Positions 48,801 through 61,300 of a stretch of DNA of 64,000 nucleotides are shown here, one piece after another. The stretch lies in contig NC_081333.1 of the NCBI RefSeq assembly GCF_022539665.2, positions 8,740,971 through 8,804,970 of the forward strand, written 5' to 3'. The notes under the pieces are model-generated. The model had not been told where the DNA came from. It saw only the letters and a program-made list of their open reading frames with translations, and searched no databases. Source of the stretch: Daphnia carinata. Taxonomy: Eukaryota; Arthropoda; Branchiopoda; Diplostraca; Daphniidae. The first letter of the stretch is position 1. The number at the start of each line of letters is the position of its first letter. The translations under genes were made by a program, and so were the position numbers.

Positions 48801-51800
48801 CCTTTTCATCTTTTGAAGATTTCAAAAAATAAAATAGAAAAGGGAAAAAAAAAAAATAAAAGCACTTTCAAAATTTAGGGAGAAGTAAAGGTCAAAGAGG
48901 TAAGTAAAATAACAATTCATCTTAAACAAAGAGAGAAAGGCGATTCTCCATCTCCCCCTCTTCTTTCTTTTTAACTATTATTATTCTTCCGGTGCGCTAG
49001 GAGAAATAAAAATACAATTATTTTCATTATCATTTCATTTTTTTTTTTTTACGGGTGCAAAGAGGTGAAAAAAAAAATGATAATGATAATAATAAAAATT
49101 AGAAAAATTCTAACGAACAACGTAATCACGTGATACCCGTATCGAATGCGACGGTCAAGTTCAGTGCCGCCCTTGTTTTCGGGGCCAAACCGATGCGGAA
49201 ATGGCTTAAAAAAAACAAAAAAACAATTCGGGCTATACGAATGAGTAGCGGTTGTTTTCCTTTATTCGCTAAAAATGTTTTTTTTTTTAAAAAGGGGTGC
49301 AGCGATGCATAGCGATGATCCAACCCTATTCCACACACACACACACACAAAAAGACGGATAGAGGCGACAAGAAGATTGAGATGATGCGCAAAAACTATA
49401 CTGCATTCTTTGACTGGCATGCAAATGAGTTAAAAACCTCACGTAGCGAAGTGGGCCACGAACTGAGAGAAGCCCCCCTTTCGTTCAACACCACCGCTAT
49501 GTCTATGCCGCACTAAGCGCAATCATCGTAATCATCATCATCGCGGCTACTACCATCATCATCATCCATGGCGAAGGGCCCTTTTTATTTTCTTTCTATA
49601 TCCTTCTTTTTCTTTTCCTTGTGCACGCGGGAGCTACCACTATTACGATTATATAGCGCTATAGCAGCAAGAGAGAGAGAGAGAGAGAGAGAGAGCAAAG
49701 TGCGCGTCGGCTCGTGTGTGTCTCTCTCAAGCGCTCGTGTTAGCCCAGTCATTTCGAAAAAGAAAAGAAAAAAAGATTGAGTCTTTTCTTTTTAAATATT
49801 ATTCTTCCTGACCGAGCGCAAACCTCTGGGCTGATGTCCGTCTACCTGTTCCGTTGAGCCCCCTCTCTCCTTGTATGTAGGTGTGTGACACACTTTTTAG
49901 CCTCTGCCCTCCTCTTTCCTATAGCACCGACTGCCCACCACCTGCAGCGACTCCACCCTTCTCTCTCTTGTGATCCGCGCCCATCGCTTCCTTTTCTTCC
50001 TTCTTGTTGGAGTCTAAGGGGCTTTTTTTTTTTCTTTTTGGAAGGAAAAATTATCTTTCGTTTCTACCTGTTACACACTCACGTGTATTGGTTTCTCGTT
50101 TGGAGAAGAAATGGAGGGGGGGGATGTGGTAAAAAGGAGAAGAGAAAAGACTGGGCCATGGCTAGCGGACACTCTCTCGGATTGGGGCCACATTCTGGAA
50201 AAAAAAAAGAAATATCAAGGAGGAAGCCTCGATGGACACACCGCTGCGAGGGGAAAACTAATTATGCGATCGGACTGCCCGCTTTCTCCCGAACGAGCCA
50301 GAAAAGACTAAAGCAAAGTATTACCCACACGGAGCTACGAGATTTTTTTTGTTCTTTTTTTTTTTTCTGTTTTCATAGATAAAAGGAAAAAATATATATA
50401 TATATATAACCGCAGCCGCACATGTTTCCATTCAACAAGATTTTCTCCATTACCATCGTGTTGGTTCTTTTTTTTTTTCTTTCACGACGGGACTACCAAA
50501 CTATACTTTCTCATTCCAACACGCATGACAATAAGCCATTTAAAACACTACATATATATAAATATATTTTTAAACACTGGTCGTTTCTTTTTCCCAATCG
50601 AAATCAGTTGAATGGAACAATGAACGCTATCGAATTTCAGCCCCAGTGCCATGGAGAAAAACGTTTCATCAAACCATCGGGAAATGAAACCAAGAAAAAT
50701 CGCAGTCAAAACATTTAAACGCTTGAATTCGTAGCCAGTCCTCTTTTTTTTTTTTTTTTTTTTTTATGTTGTTTGTTTCTCATGTTCGTCATTGTGTAAA
50801 TGCTTACTATACATGTCCCGCTATGTTACATTCATTTGAATGCCCTGCGCGCACACAGTGTGTGAATGACTCGCCCGGATGCCCGCACAAATCGCTACCT
50901 AACATCGTCGTGTGGACACACACACACACACGCACAAAAGACAAGACAGCGTACATTTTACAACGGGTGACAATCTATCCAAGTCGAAAAAAAAAGGAAC
51001 TTAATACATGGCGGTCTACTTACTTTTTTAACTACAAGAAAATGAATATTTTTTTTACGTTGGCGCATTCCAAAAAGCTTTGTTCGTGTCCCTGTTTCAA
51101 CCGTCTGCAAATCATGCATGCTATTGACAGTTTGCTCGTTTTCGTTCTTCATTTTTTTCTTTCCCACACATTTAATCGGTCTCATCATAGAAAAAAATTG
51201 ACTACCCTCAACAAACACAGTGGGGGGGGAGAAGACTAGTTGTCCGTACACCTACTTTTTGTCGGTGGCCCGGTCTCTATGCATTGTGCCGTGTCCCCAT
51301 TACACGGCCAGCAAATAATAATAAAAAAAAAAAAAGACGTACCTCTATTTGCTGTTCTTAAACTATGAAAGATAAAAGGAAAAAATGCCCATGTACTTAA
51401 GGTCCCAGTGTTATTTCGCTTCGTCTCAAAAAATGCTGTGACAAGCAATTGTATGAAAAGCATAAACAGAATTGACAGGTACGACCTGTTAGTTTTGAAC
51501 CCCCCTCTATTTTCAGAACGGTCCATCAGATTGAACCAGACGACCAAATAGGCAACTTGACCTAGATCGACCTTACTTGTCTATAATGCACCGGACATAA
51601 AGGGAAAAAAACGGACAAATAAAAATATAAAGAGACTTGGCGCAAAAAAAAAATCTAAAAACCCCAAACATGGAAAGAGAAAATGCATGAAAAAAAAAAC
51701 TACGACCTAGATTGGCCCCCTTCTTCCTAGCCGGGCAATCAATCAGTTCGACCTAGATCGATCCTGCTGAAAGCGGACCCAAACTTCACCTGTTCTTTTC

Positions 51801-51982
51801 TTAACCCCCCCCAATACAATGTCTTTTATTGTCAAAACAATTTTTCTTAAACCCTACAATACAAAGGTAGCATCGCGAGATTCAATTCGACGGCTGGTCA
51901 ATTGAAAATCGTGAACGATATCGTCCCGAAACGAAAACCACGAGACAACATGAAGTAAGAAAAATGGATTTACCTTTGCCAT
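36817..51982 (-). CDS. Large secreted Tyr/Pro/Ala-rich low-complexity structural protein (cuticle- or adhesive-like)
   Basis: Four exons fit by splice sites and phase: 51974-51982, 43072-46382, 40355-40533 and 36817-38201, giving about 1,627 residues. Exon 1 encodes only Met-Ala-Lys; exon 2 completes a signal peptide (FSACLLLLALTALVSCWA). The first part carries APKAPK and SYGAP repeats, then YAPAPAPSYAPEPSY-type arrays, a second Lys-rich SYGAP block and a basic linker (KLPKIKLPKIK). An acidic region follows from about residue 830. The C-terminal exon is rich in Glu, Gln and Val, with five 11-residue repeats (QEYVEPVQVVQ), and ends with a charged segment. EYLPP motifs occur twice. The only cysteines seen in the mature chain form CESC (residues 817 and 820). 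No chitin-binding Rebers-Riddiford domain was seen. Extracellular cuticle, cement or egg-case use is inference. Two separate genes is an alternative, but every junction keeps the frame. Confidence 0.75.
37311..37475 (-). repeat. 33-bp coding minisatellite, five units
   Basis: Five contiguous 33-bp units in the last exon of the structural protein gene, differing at few positions (for example GATAAC versus GACAAC), encode QEYVEPVQV repeats on the minus strand. Less regular copies of the same motif flank the array. Confidence 0.9.
38202..40354 (-). other. Intron 3 of the structural protein gene
   Basis: A GT-AG intron on the minus strand (donor GAAG|GTACAC, acceptor ATTGCAG|AAACT). It is AT-rich with many homopolymers and a (CT)n tract near 39747-39763. 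No coding frame is supported. Confidence 0.6.
40534..43071 (-). other. Intron 2 of the structural protein gene
   Basis: A GT-AG intron on the minus strand (donor GTCAGC|GTAAGT, acceptor TTCACGCAG). It contains a CAT trinucleotide run near 42369-42389 and (AT)n near 42060-42078. No coding frame is supported. Confidence 0.6.
46383..51973 (-). other. Intron 1 of the structural protein gene (5.6 kb)
   Basis: It separates the Met-Ala-Lys mini-exon from the rest of the signal peptide (donor GCAAAG|GTAAAT, acceptor TCGTTTTAG). It is rich in homopolymers (22-nt T runs at 48235-48256 and 50744-50765) and contains (GA)n at 49671-49695. Three GACCTAGAT elements lie near its 5' end (51559, 51704 and 51750). 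No internal gene is supported. Confidence 0.55.
49671..49695. repeat. (GA)n microsatellite
   Basis: About 12 GA dinucleotides inside the large intron of the structural protein gene. Confidence 0.9.
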
Positions 51983-52340
51983 TGCTGCTTCGGATGATTC
52001 AACAGGTAGTTGTGATTGGCAAAATTGCCAAGTGACGATCTGTCAGCACAGATATCGGCGCAGCAAAGCAAACAGCGTAGTACAGCGGGCGGGCCGTCCT
52101 CTAGGAGACGGCTTGGTGTCCTTCGTCCAGTCGGACACTGACGGCTTTGACAGCTAAAAACGCTGCGAAAAGTGACAAAAAGTCAATCACGACTCGTCGA
52201 ATCACTTGTCGGAGAAATGCGTTTTCTGTTCAAAAATGTTCTGTTTCGCTCTCTTGTTTCACTGCAGCTGGGCAAACTGTTTAGCTGGTTGAGACGAGAT
52301 AGTCCGTAACAGAATGAAAAAGAAAACGTTCGACGTTGTT

Positions 52341-52350
52341 CTTTTATATA
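52341..52350 (-). promoter_or_regulatory. TATA box of the structural protein gene
   Basis: The minus strand reads TATATAAAAG. An initiator-like TCATTC follows about 35 bp downstream, near 52315. That leaves roughly 330 nt of 5' UTR before the ATG at 51982 unless a 5' UTR intron is removed. Strong TATA boxes are common on arthropod structural-protein genes. Confidence 0.6.
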
Positions 52351-52479
52351 TTCGGCTGAAGTCGAGTTGGAGCTTTGAAGACTGAGGAGAGCGGAAGAGA
52401 CAGGAGAGGAGAACCAGTACCTGGCGAGGACACGTGGATACAGACGCAAGTGATCGGTGCTCGATGCGTTTTATACCAC

Positions 52480-52490
52480 TGACCTACATT
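52480..52490 (-). promoter_or_regulatory. Candidate ROR/HR3/E75 nuclear-receptor site
   Basis: The minus strand reads AATGTAGGTCA, matching the monomeric ROR/Rev-Erb consensus WAWNTRGGTCA at every position. It lies 130 bp upstream of the TATA box of the structural protein gene. HR3 and E75 belong to the ecdysone cascade, so moult-timed control is plausible. Binding is inferred from sequence alone. Confidence 0.35.
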
Positions 52491-53006
52491 CGTACCATCG
52501 ACGGGCGGGAGGTTTTTGGGAGGGAAGTCTATAACGCTATACCCTCCTCACCAAAAGAAGAAGAAGAAAAAAAACGAGGAAGGAGCCAAGGTGGGGTGGG
52601 TGGTGGGTTCTCTAAAGCTACGGCTTACACATCAAAAGGTATAACGATGGCAAAGCTATGTAGCAAGTTTTGCTTTTTGCCTAGTAGGCAATAGTGTGCC
52701 GGGCAAGGTGGTGGGATGGCCAGACTGGGTGGGTTAGCCCATGTTTCCAAACGCAAAAAAAGGGAGAAGACGGAGAAAGAGAGAGGGCAGGGAGAGCTTG
52801 TCGAAAGAGAGAGAGAAAGAAAAAGAAAAAAAAAACCTGTCGACAGTCGAAGGGGTCCTACATAAGACGTGAGCGCGGCAGGTGAAAATAGGAAGAGGAA
52901 GAAAAAGGGAGAAAAGAAAAAAAAAAGGAGGAGTTAGAAATGAAAAAAAAAAAAAAAAAAAAAAAAAAAGAAAGAATATTTTGCTCTTTCTATACTCACT
53001 TCTCTC

Positions 53007-53011
<5 letters not shown>

Positions 53012-53037
<26 letters not shown>
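53012..53037. repeat. (CT)n microsatellite
   Basis: About 13 CT dinucleotides, close to a 27-nt A run at 52943-52969. Confidence 0.9.
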
Positions 53038-54480
53038 CCTCTGTTGTGTTGCGCGTCCGGCTGTGTTTCGTCATCGCGAAATCGCGCACCCCGCAAAGTC
53101 AATTTCAAAAGCTACAGGCGAATTCTTTTGAATTTTTTCTTTTCCTATGTCTTCCCGAGTCGTTTGTTATACATTTCGATATGAAGAAATTGTTCAAGTG
53201 CGTCCGTTCGTTAGTCAACGATAGAGACACGAACTCGTTTGGCCATATAGGATCGCGCCAAGCGCGGCCAATATCGGCGCACGGGCGACAAACATTTTAT
53301 GAAACAGAAAAGAAAAAATAAATAAATACAAAACGTATTCGGCCAAATAGCCTCAACGCCCCATGCCCAGGAGGATGTTTTTATCCTACATACCCATATT
53401 CCGGGATTCCTGGCACTAGGCACCGGTACATGATACTAACGTGCCCAGTGGCTGTCCTGGCAGTGGTCCAGCAGCAGCCGAATTGCAACCACACAATCCA
53501 GCACACTCACAAAAAAAACCAAAGACTTTTGGAAGATTCACCGTAATAGATGCAACGCCGCTACAATCTGATATGCATTGCATTCAATTACACAAATTTT
53601 GTCGTCTACCATCTAACGTAACAATTCAAACATTTCTTTTGTTGTTGTTGAAAAATGAAACGTGTATCGACTGCTTTACATGACCGTCGTATTTGATTGA
53701 TGCAACTACATTCATAAAACGGACTCGGTGGCTTCTTATTGTACAATGAATGGAAAAGGGGGGGGGGCACTTGTACCTCGGTTATTAAGTGTATTTAATC
53801 ATATAGTGGACAATAACAAAAAAAAAGCAGCGCAGTCACGATAAAAAGAGTTACTCCAACAGCGTTGTACATATGGCGTCCGTCAAGTCACCTGATGGCG
53901 CGGCTTGGCATCATGTTTTAAATCCCCCGCGCAAGTGATTAATCACCATACAATGATGTTGGTCGTTGGATTACAAAGCGGATAACAACGATGTAATCGT
54001 CAACATGTGACACACAGTACAAGATATTTGTAATACGACGACCATTGAAGTCCATCTAATTGAAACAGATGGGGGATCTACCGTTTCAATGGGATAACAT
54101 CCGTAACAAGCAAAAAATAAATAAATAAATAAAATGCAAATGTAACAAGATGAAGACAAAATTCCTGCCAGGTGACACAGTATTGAACATCATTTAAATG
54201 TATGCAATGAGGATGAAATGTTTCCTGCTTGATCCATCGCTACAAGTTTTCTTTGAATAACAAGACCAGCGCTGCGACCAAGCGTCGATGGCATCCGGCT
54301 GATAATCAGGACATCAGCATACCTCACTTCCTTACTATATAGCCAAGCTTTTTGGGCGCATGTTAATGCAAAAAAAAAAAAAAGCACACATTTTCTCCTT
54401 TCTACACACACACAGACACACACGCACGTATCTATATAGCCTTAGCTGTAGAATTTCTGTGCTGCTTTGCTTATTGCTTC

Positions 54481-54504
54481 TCTCTCTCTCTCTCTCTCTC
54501 TCTC
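54481..54504. repeat. (TC)n microsatellite
   Basis: Twelve TC dinucleotides in non-coding sequence. Confidence 0.9.
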
Positions 54505-57500
54505 CGTTTCATTCCAGCGCCAAGACGCCTTCCAGCGTTCCTATATACTGATCGTATTGCGGTGTGTTGGTGGTGCCTGGTGCAACAGTGGCCGGTATCC
54601 ACGGACGGAATGGAGGTCATCACCAATTTTTTTTTTCTTTTCATTGTTGTCATTCCTGTTTTGTTTTTTTAAAATCGGATTTAATGAACCTACATGCGCT
54701 ACTATCATTGAGCCAGTTTTTCTCCATTTTGCATTTATTATTTTCTTATTTTAGCAACTTTCCTTTTCTTTTCCGTGGAACAAAAACGATCCCTCCAAAT
54801 ATTTGCAATGGCTACCGTTATAGATCGCACGGCAAGTTGTGTTTTTTGTTCTCCATTTTATCGATCGCCATCTGGTTCTCATAGTTAGACGACAACCGAT
54901 CACGCAAGCAAGCTTCACAACGTTCAACGTAAGCGCTAGGACGTTTTCGTTTGGCACGATAAATTGCAGTGTTCCCTTTTCGAATTTTCACATTTCGTTT
55001 GAATGAGAGGAAGTGTAAAAATGAGGAGAGAACATCAGTCTAGCTGTTGTTTTGTTTTTTAACAAGAAAGAAGAATGATTTAGCAAGCAACTCACGCGTA
55101 ACATTTGCAGGTAACTTTTTCTTTTTTGCCGGTGATTGGCACGTAGCGGTTGTACTACCGGTAAGGGCATAAGACACGGACGGATGAGAAACTTTTACCT
55201 ATTTTTCTTTTCTTTTACCGAAAAATAAAAAAATAAATAAAATAAAATAAATAAACGATGTCGTTAAAATAAAGAAAACGAAGAAGAAATGCAGTTGTGA
55301 CAAAATCGGGTCAGAGGTTAAAACGCGTTGGCAAGAAACAAGAGAAAATCGTTTTTGTTATTTGAAAAAAAAATAAAAAAAAATAAAGGACCTACATAGA
55401 CGTAGAGACGTGATCGAGCCATTTGACAGTTAAAGATTGAAAAACATTTACAAATGATAGATCGATCGATTTATTATTGTTCCCAACGATTGCTGCTGTA
55501 CGAGTTCACGAGGCACTTCGTACTTATACGATCCATTTTCACGCAGACAGTACCATTTCAATTGCTGCGTAACGAAACGACTGCAATCAGCTGGTGTGTC
55601 GAATTATTTCTCCGACACATTAGCTCCCCCCCCCACCCCCCCAAAAAAAAAAATTATTCTATATGAAACATTTGTGCTTCATTACATCGATCGTGATATA
55701 AACGTACTGGCCCTCTTTGGTCTCTTTCTTTAAAAGCGGAAACGGTACATTAGACTGTAATGAGGGGTCTGTTATTGCTTGTCCTCGTTCTGAACATTCT
55801 TCCACTCTTTTTACTTTGACGGATAGTTTGCGCGATTGGCTCTTCTTTTGCTTTTCTAGCGTGGGAGTCGTTATTGCTCTTGGACACGGCTATGACATGG
55901 TACCTACGACGATTATGTGTCCCCCTGCCGTTTCTTTTTCTTGTGCCTAAAGAGCGGACGTGATGGCGTCGACGGACATAAAAAGCAAAAATATTACATC
56001 GCAAAAACAAAGTGAACATGCTACTTAAAACAAAAAAATTATAGTAAAAAAGCGGCGTGTGTGCGCTGGCAAATTGCTGCTTGGCCAAACGTGCATATCT
56101 CAAACGGCTGGTTGGCTGCTGCTGTGGGCTGTTTGATCATTCAAAGTGCATGGCGGCTGTCTTTCTGCACAAATGTCGTCATCTCAACAGGATGTGCATC
56201 AAGCTGAGCGTGTCTATTACAAATGTCTAACAAAGTGATGGCCACTACGAAGAGTGTTACGACACGCGTCCCAATACCAATAAAAACAATGCAAAATGAA
56301 GTTTTCTATTTTCTCTCCGAAAATAAGGACAAAAAGAGAATGACCAAAAATAGGATGATCCATCGCATTAGACGTTTGGCTATTTATACATCAACTTCTT
56401 CTTCTTCTTCTTTTTTTTTTGTGTGTGTTAATTTATTTTTATGACGGGAGAAAGGGACGCGTTGGAGAGACGGTCAGCTAAAAAAGAACTGTGAACCGTG
56501 AGAATGAGGACCTTAACAAAATATTGGTACCTACATGGGCCGTGTGTGTGTCTGTGTGTGCAAACAAAAACGGTTGAAATCCAGGGGGGCCTGTATGCAA
56601 ATAAGCCAACCGCGCCCGGATACGTTACAATCGGTTCTTGTAGCCTGCCGATTGGCTACTTATATCTATCGAAAACATTAGTCATCCGTAATGGTGAGCT
56701 GAAAAAAAAAGACGACGAGCTTTGTACGAAAGAAAAAAAAATGATTGGCCGCAGACAGTCTCGATATATCATGACGTCATGACGATTGGTCTCGTTGTTG
56801 CGGAAACTGATGGCCGGCCTTTTCTTTTGGAGTGTCACTCCATCGATATCTCTTCCTATTGAATACAGGCAAATGAAGCGCACGTTTAGCGATGGCCAGT
56901 TTCCCTTCGACAGATCCTTTTCTATGAAATTTATTTCTCTCGTTATTTATTTCAAGATTGCTGTTGTTTTTTTTTTTTGTTCGCTTTGATTTTCCCGTTT
57001 GTTTTCTTTCGTTTTTTTTTTTTTTTTTTGGCAAAAGAAAACCCTTTGGTCGATTTTCCGGATGGTCCAAAGTTCTGTTGGCTTGAGCTTTCTCCACTAT
57101 TTTCTCAGAGCCAACGTGATTGATCTTCCGTTTCATTCCGCAGCATCCCAAATAATATTTATAGCTACCTATAAATAACCATCTTCCCTACATAGACACA
57201 TTGACGAGCTTTTTCCTCCCCATGCTGCACCTACCAGACCAATATATATATTTCTTTCTCTTCTACCACCATTCAGAAAATAAAAAAAAAAAAAAAAAAA
57301 GAATTTGTTTTTCTTCTCCCCCCCCCCCCCCCAAAAAAAAAAAATAATGCATTCTCTTCCGTTGTTATCGGCATTTCAAACTGCCCTGCTCGTTACCGTG
57401 TGGACCTCAGTCATTAAAAAGTAAACTTCACCTTGCTATCGGGACTAATAAATTGAGCTTTGCGTGTTGGTCGTCGTCTCGCATCTGAGGTCGGACAATA

Positions 57501-60500
57501 TGAGCTCATAGTTTGCCGTGATCGCCATTCCAATATTTGTTCCCTTTGGCCCACCTGTTTGAATGGCCATCAGACCCATTGGGGCTTTTTTATAGGCATA
57601 ACTATAGATGTGCATATATATATATATACCCAAAAGCAATAGGCTGGAAGCTGCGTGGCGGCCACGGCGGCACATTATTTAATATCTCATCAAGCGGGGC
57701 AAACAGCTATAGTCTATAACGTAATAATATCTTTACCTGAATAAAGTTTTTTTTTTTTTTTACTACTGCTACTATTACTATCTATACAGCCCCCCCCCCC
57801 CTCTTTCCTTTACAATAGAATATAAATGTTATATACATGCCTGCGTTGAGTCCACATCTCGTTCATTTTATGTGCAGGCTATTAGAAAGGCCTAAACAGG
57901 CCTATGAGCGTTAAGAAAATGAAATGGAAACTCTTTTTACGTTTGTGTGTGTGTGTGTTTTTTTTTTAGACGTAAAAACCTAATGAAATTAAAGCGAGGG
58001 AATGTCGTTGCTTCAGGGTGGGTTATAACCATGGACATTGTACAAACAGACTTGTCACGCAGCTATTTTGCTTTCTTTTTCATTCCGGGTGAAACCTGTT
58101 CCACCTTTTTCTTCCCCCTTCTCATACACGTTTTGTCGTTTGTTTTTTGTTTGTTCCAGTCGAAAAATTTAAAAAAAAGGTGTGTGTGATGCACGAGAAA
58201 TGATGAGCGACTATCTTACACTTTTAAGTTAATGATCCTATAGAAAATAAAGAATCATGCCCACTTCTTTCGAACGCTTTCTTGTGCACCGCGTTGCACA
58301 GTAGATAATAGGCCGGCATAGTAGAAACATAGAAAGATGTTGATTTCTCTTTCACTCTCATAAGGACAGCAGAGAGAGACCCTTCGGTAATCACACACAC
58401 ACACACACACAGGTAGAAAAGAAAAGGGAATTTTCTAGAAGTGGGAAAAAGAGGGTGGAAACAAATTCCTCTTGTCCAATGCTACACGTCTAGAAGAGCA
58501 TCCGATTCTCCCTTATAAGAAACAACGGGCCGGCGAGCCAAGCGTGAAAGAGAAACAGAGAGTTCTATACCTCTGATATGGTGCGGTTGTTTGTAAAGCT
58601 TGACTTGCTGCAGAGTTTGGTCAGCTTGTTCCACTGCGCACAGGATACACGGACACTAGCACTGACTGCTCTACTATACCACCGATGCCTTTCACCCCCT
58701 GGAGCAGGTGGAGGAGGAAAGCCAAGTTTTTTTTTTATTTTCTTTCTTCGAAAGAGAATCGAACCCCCCCCCCTCAAGGAAGCAAAAAAGAATAGGAAAA
58801 ATAGGCAACTCTGAGAAGGAATTTGAGAACAAACCAAACAAAAAAAAACCGGCCGGCTTAGTTTAAACATAGGCTGCATAAAAAGAAAAACAAAACACAT
58901 GTAAAAGCGCTTCTTGTATGACATAAATCAAACAAGTGCAAACCAAAGAAATCCATATCTGTGAAAATGTATAGTCTGTGCGTAGATATGTGTACATGTT
59001 GGTTTGCGTCCCTGACGCGCAATCTCCATATACAGGTGGAGTAGGCCATGAGGAGGTCCACCAGTTACTGGAAGGAGGTCTAAGAGGAGGGCAAGGCTCG
59101 CTTATAATCTTTTTCTTTTTCAAAATAGATATTCTTCTTCAACATTTTGGCTGGCCGTTACGTGACTTGATGCACCCGTGTGGTTTCTTCCCTCTCTTGC
59201 CCCCTTTCCCCCGTTACGCCGCCAGCGTTGAACCTGTCAGAGCCCTTTCACCGCGTTTTCACTTGCATTCCACAGCAACTTCATTTTTTTTTCTTCTTCT
59301 TCTTCTTCTTCTCTAGTTGCTTGGCATCTCAGTGAGAGGCGAAAAAAGGAAAAAAAAAAAAAAAAAGAAATGAATCTTTTTTCACATGCGCACTCGTCTC
59401 ACCGGCCCAGTCATCACGCCCCTCTTTTACTCCGCCTGCCGCTGTTGGCCCAGTCGCGCATTCCTGTCTAATTGCGTCGTCGTCTCTCTCCGTTTTTTTT
59501 TTTTTTTTTTTGCTCTTCTTTTCGATTTCATTTTACTAGGCCACGAGATAAACATTTCATATCTTCGTCTTCGAAAAGAATTGAAAAGAGATGACAAGCA
59601 AATCGTTTCCATTATCGAAATAAATCAATTCAAAACGGAGGGTGGACATTAGTCACTGCGCAATTCGTTTTTGATGTATGTACGTAAATGAATAATTGAT
59701 TTAAAAAAGAATTAAAAAAAAAAAAAGACAGTCGAGCAGCGTTTTTTTTTTTTTTTAAACGGAAAGAACCGGACTGAAGGTGGTCGTCTTACCTGAGTAA
59801 TATAACTAACTGGAAACTTTCCCACAAAGAAACGACAGCCACAACTCGTTTTGTTTCATTACGAAAATCAAATTGTTGGTGTGGATGGTCTCCATTTTTC
59901 GTTTCACGAGATGTCGATATTCAGCGAGAGCCTGTCAATCAGCTGTGAAAGAAAAATTCTCATCCATCAATTGTTTTTTTTTTTATATTCCAGATTGCGT
60001 AACTCGTTCGATCCACAAAGAAAAGAAAAAAGTAGGGCCGATCTGGTTTTCATAATTTTACCGAAGAATTCACCAGGTGAAATGGTTGATGTGGTTGGGT
60101 TTCGCCAAATCACAGGAGCCAAAAAAAGAAAATGAATGAAAACGGACCAAACAAAAAACCAAAAACACACTAGAAATTGATGATGCCTCACAGCTCAGTG
60201 TGACGAATACACGCGGAATTCTTAAAAACAATAAATGCTTGAAATTTCATTAAATTTTTTTTTGGAATTATTATTCCGTTTAGCGCGATAAGGCGAACGG
60301 CAAGCGTGCGGGAGGGCAAAGTCAAACGGAGACGCCAGAAGCAACAGCTGAACGCGCTCAGGTATGCAGGACAAAGGTGCGTCGTTTTTCCTTTTGCTAG
60401 TTGCATTATTTCTCTCTTCCCCCCCCCCCCCCTTTTTTTCTTTCATTCTCTTTCTCTCCTTTTTTTTTTCTTATCATCATCGTCATCGCCCATCCTCGTC

Positions 60501-61221
60501 TCTTTTCTCTTTCCCTCGTTCTCTTTCGGCGTGTAAAATTCGTTTCTCCTTTTTCTTATGTATTTCTCCCTGTTTTACGTATTTGAGTATATTAACATAT
60601 GGACTTTTTTTCGGCGGGGGGATGGTTCGCTACGGCCAACTGAGGCAGCAATCCATTCGAAACAGAAAAAAAAAAAATAGAGGGTGAAACATAACACCGT
60701 TCCAACACCGTAGATATCGGATGTATCGCTATACAAACCTGATGTTGTTTGTCTTTGGGAGCCAATACAAAAGCGTCGGGGGGTCCCAGCCCCGCCAGAT
60801 TCAAACACCCGTACGGAATAAAATATTTAGCGTCGTAACTTCGGGGCACTGGTGTTCCACGAAAAAAAAAAAAAAATGGACTGCAATGTCGTAGACAACC
60901 CATTGATCCATCAAGTTCCATACTATTACATATGCAGTCTTGAATCGAATGGTAAAAAAAAAAAAAAGTAGGCTGGGGGGGGGGGGGGGTTGAACCAGGA
61001 CAGGTGAAAAGCAAAAATTCAAAAAAAAAAAAGATGAAAGAGAAAAAAGGTAGACGAAAGATTGAAGAATGAAAAAAAAAAAACGTGGGTATTTTAAAAG
61101 TCGAGTAGAGGAAGAAAATGAAAGAAACGATAGAGGATAAAGAAAAGCTAAGAGAGAGAGAGAGAATATCAAATGTTTCTTTTCTTCTCTTTCAGTTCCT
61201 TTGATTCTTTTTTATTACACC

Positions 61222-61224
<3 letters not shown>

Positions 61225-61299
<75 letters not shown>
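61225..61299. repeat. (GA)n microsatellite, 75 bp
   Basis: An uninterrupted run of about 37 GA dinucleotides, the longest simple repeat in the window. It creates artificial Arg/Glu open frames on one strand and Leu/Ser frames on the other. Confidence 0.97.
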
Positions 61300-61300
<1 letters not shown>

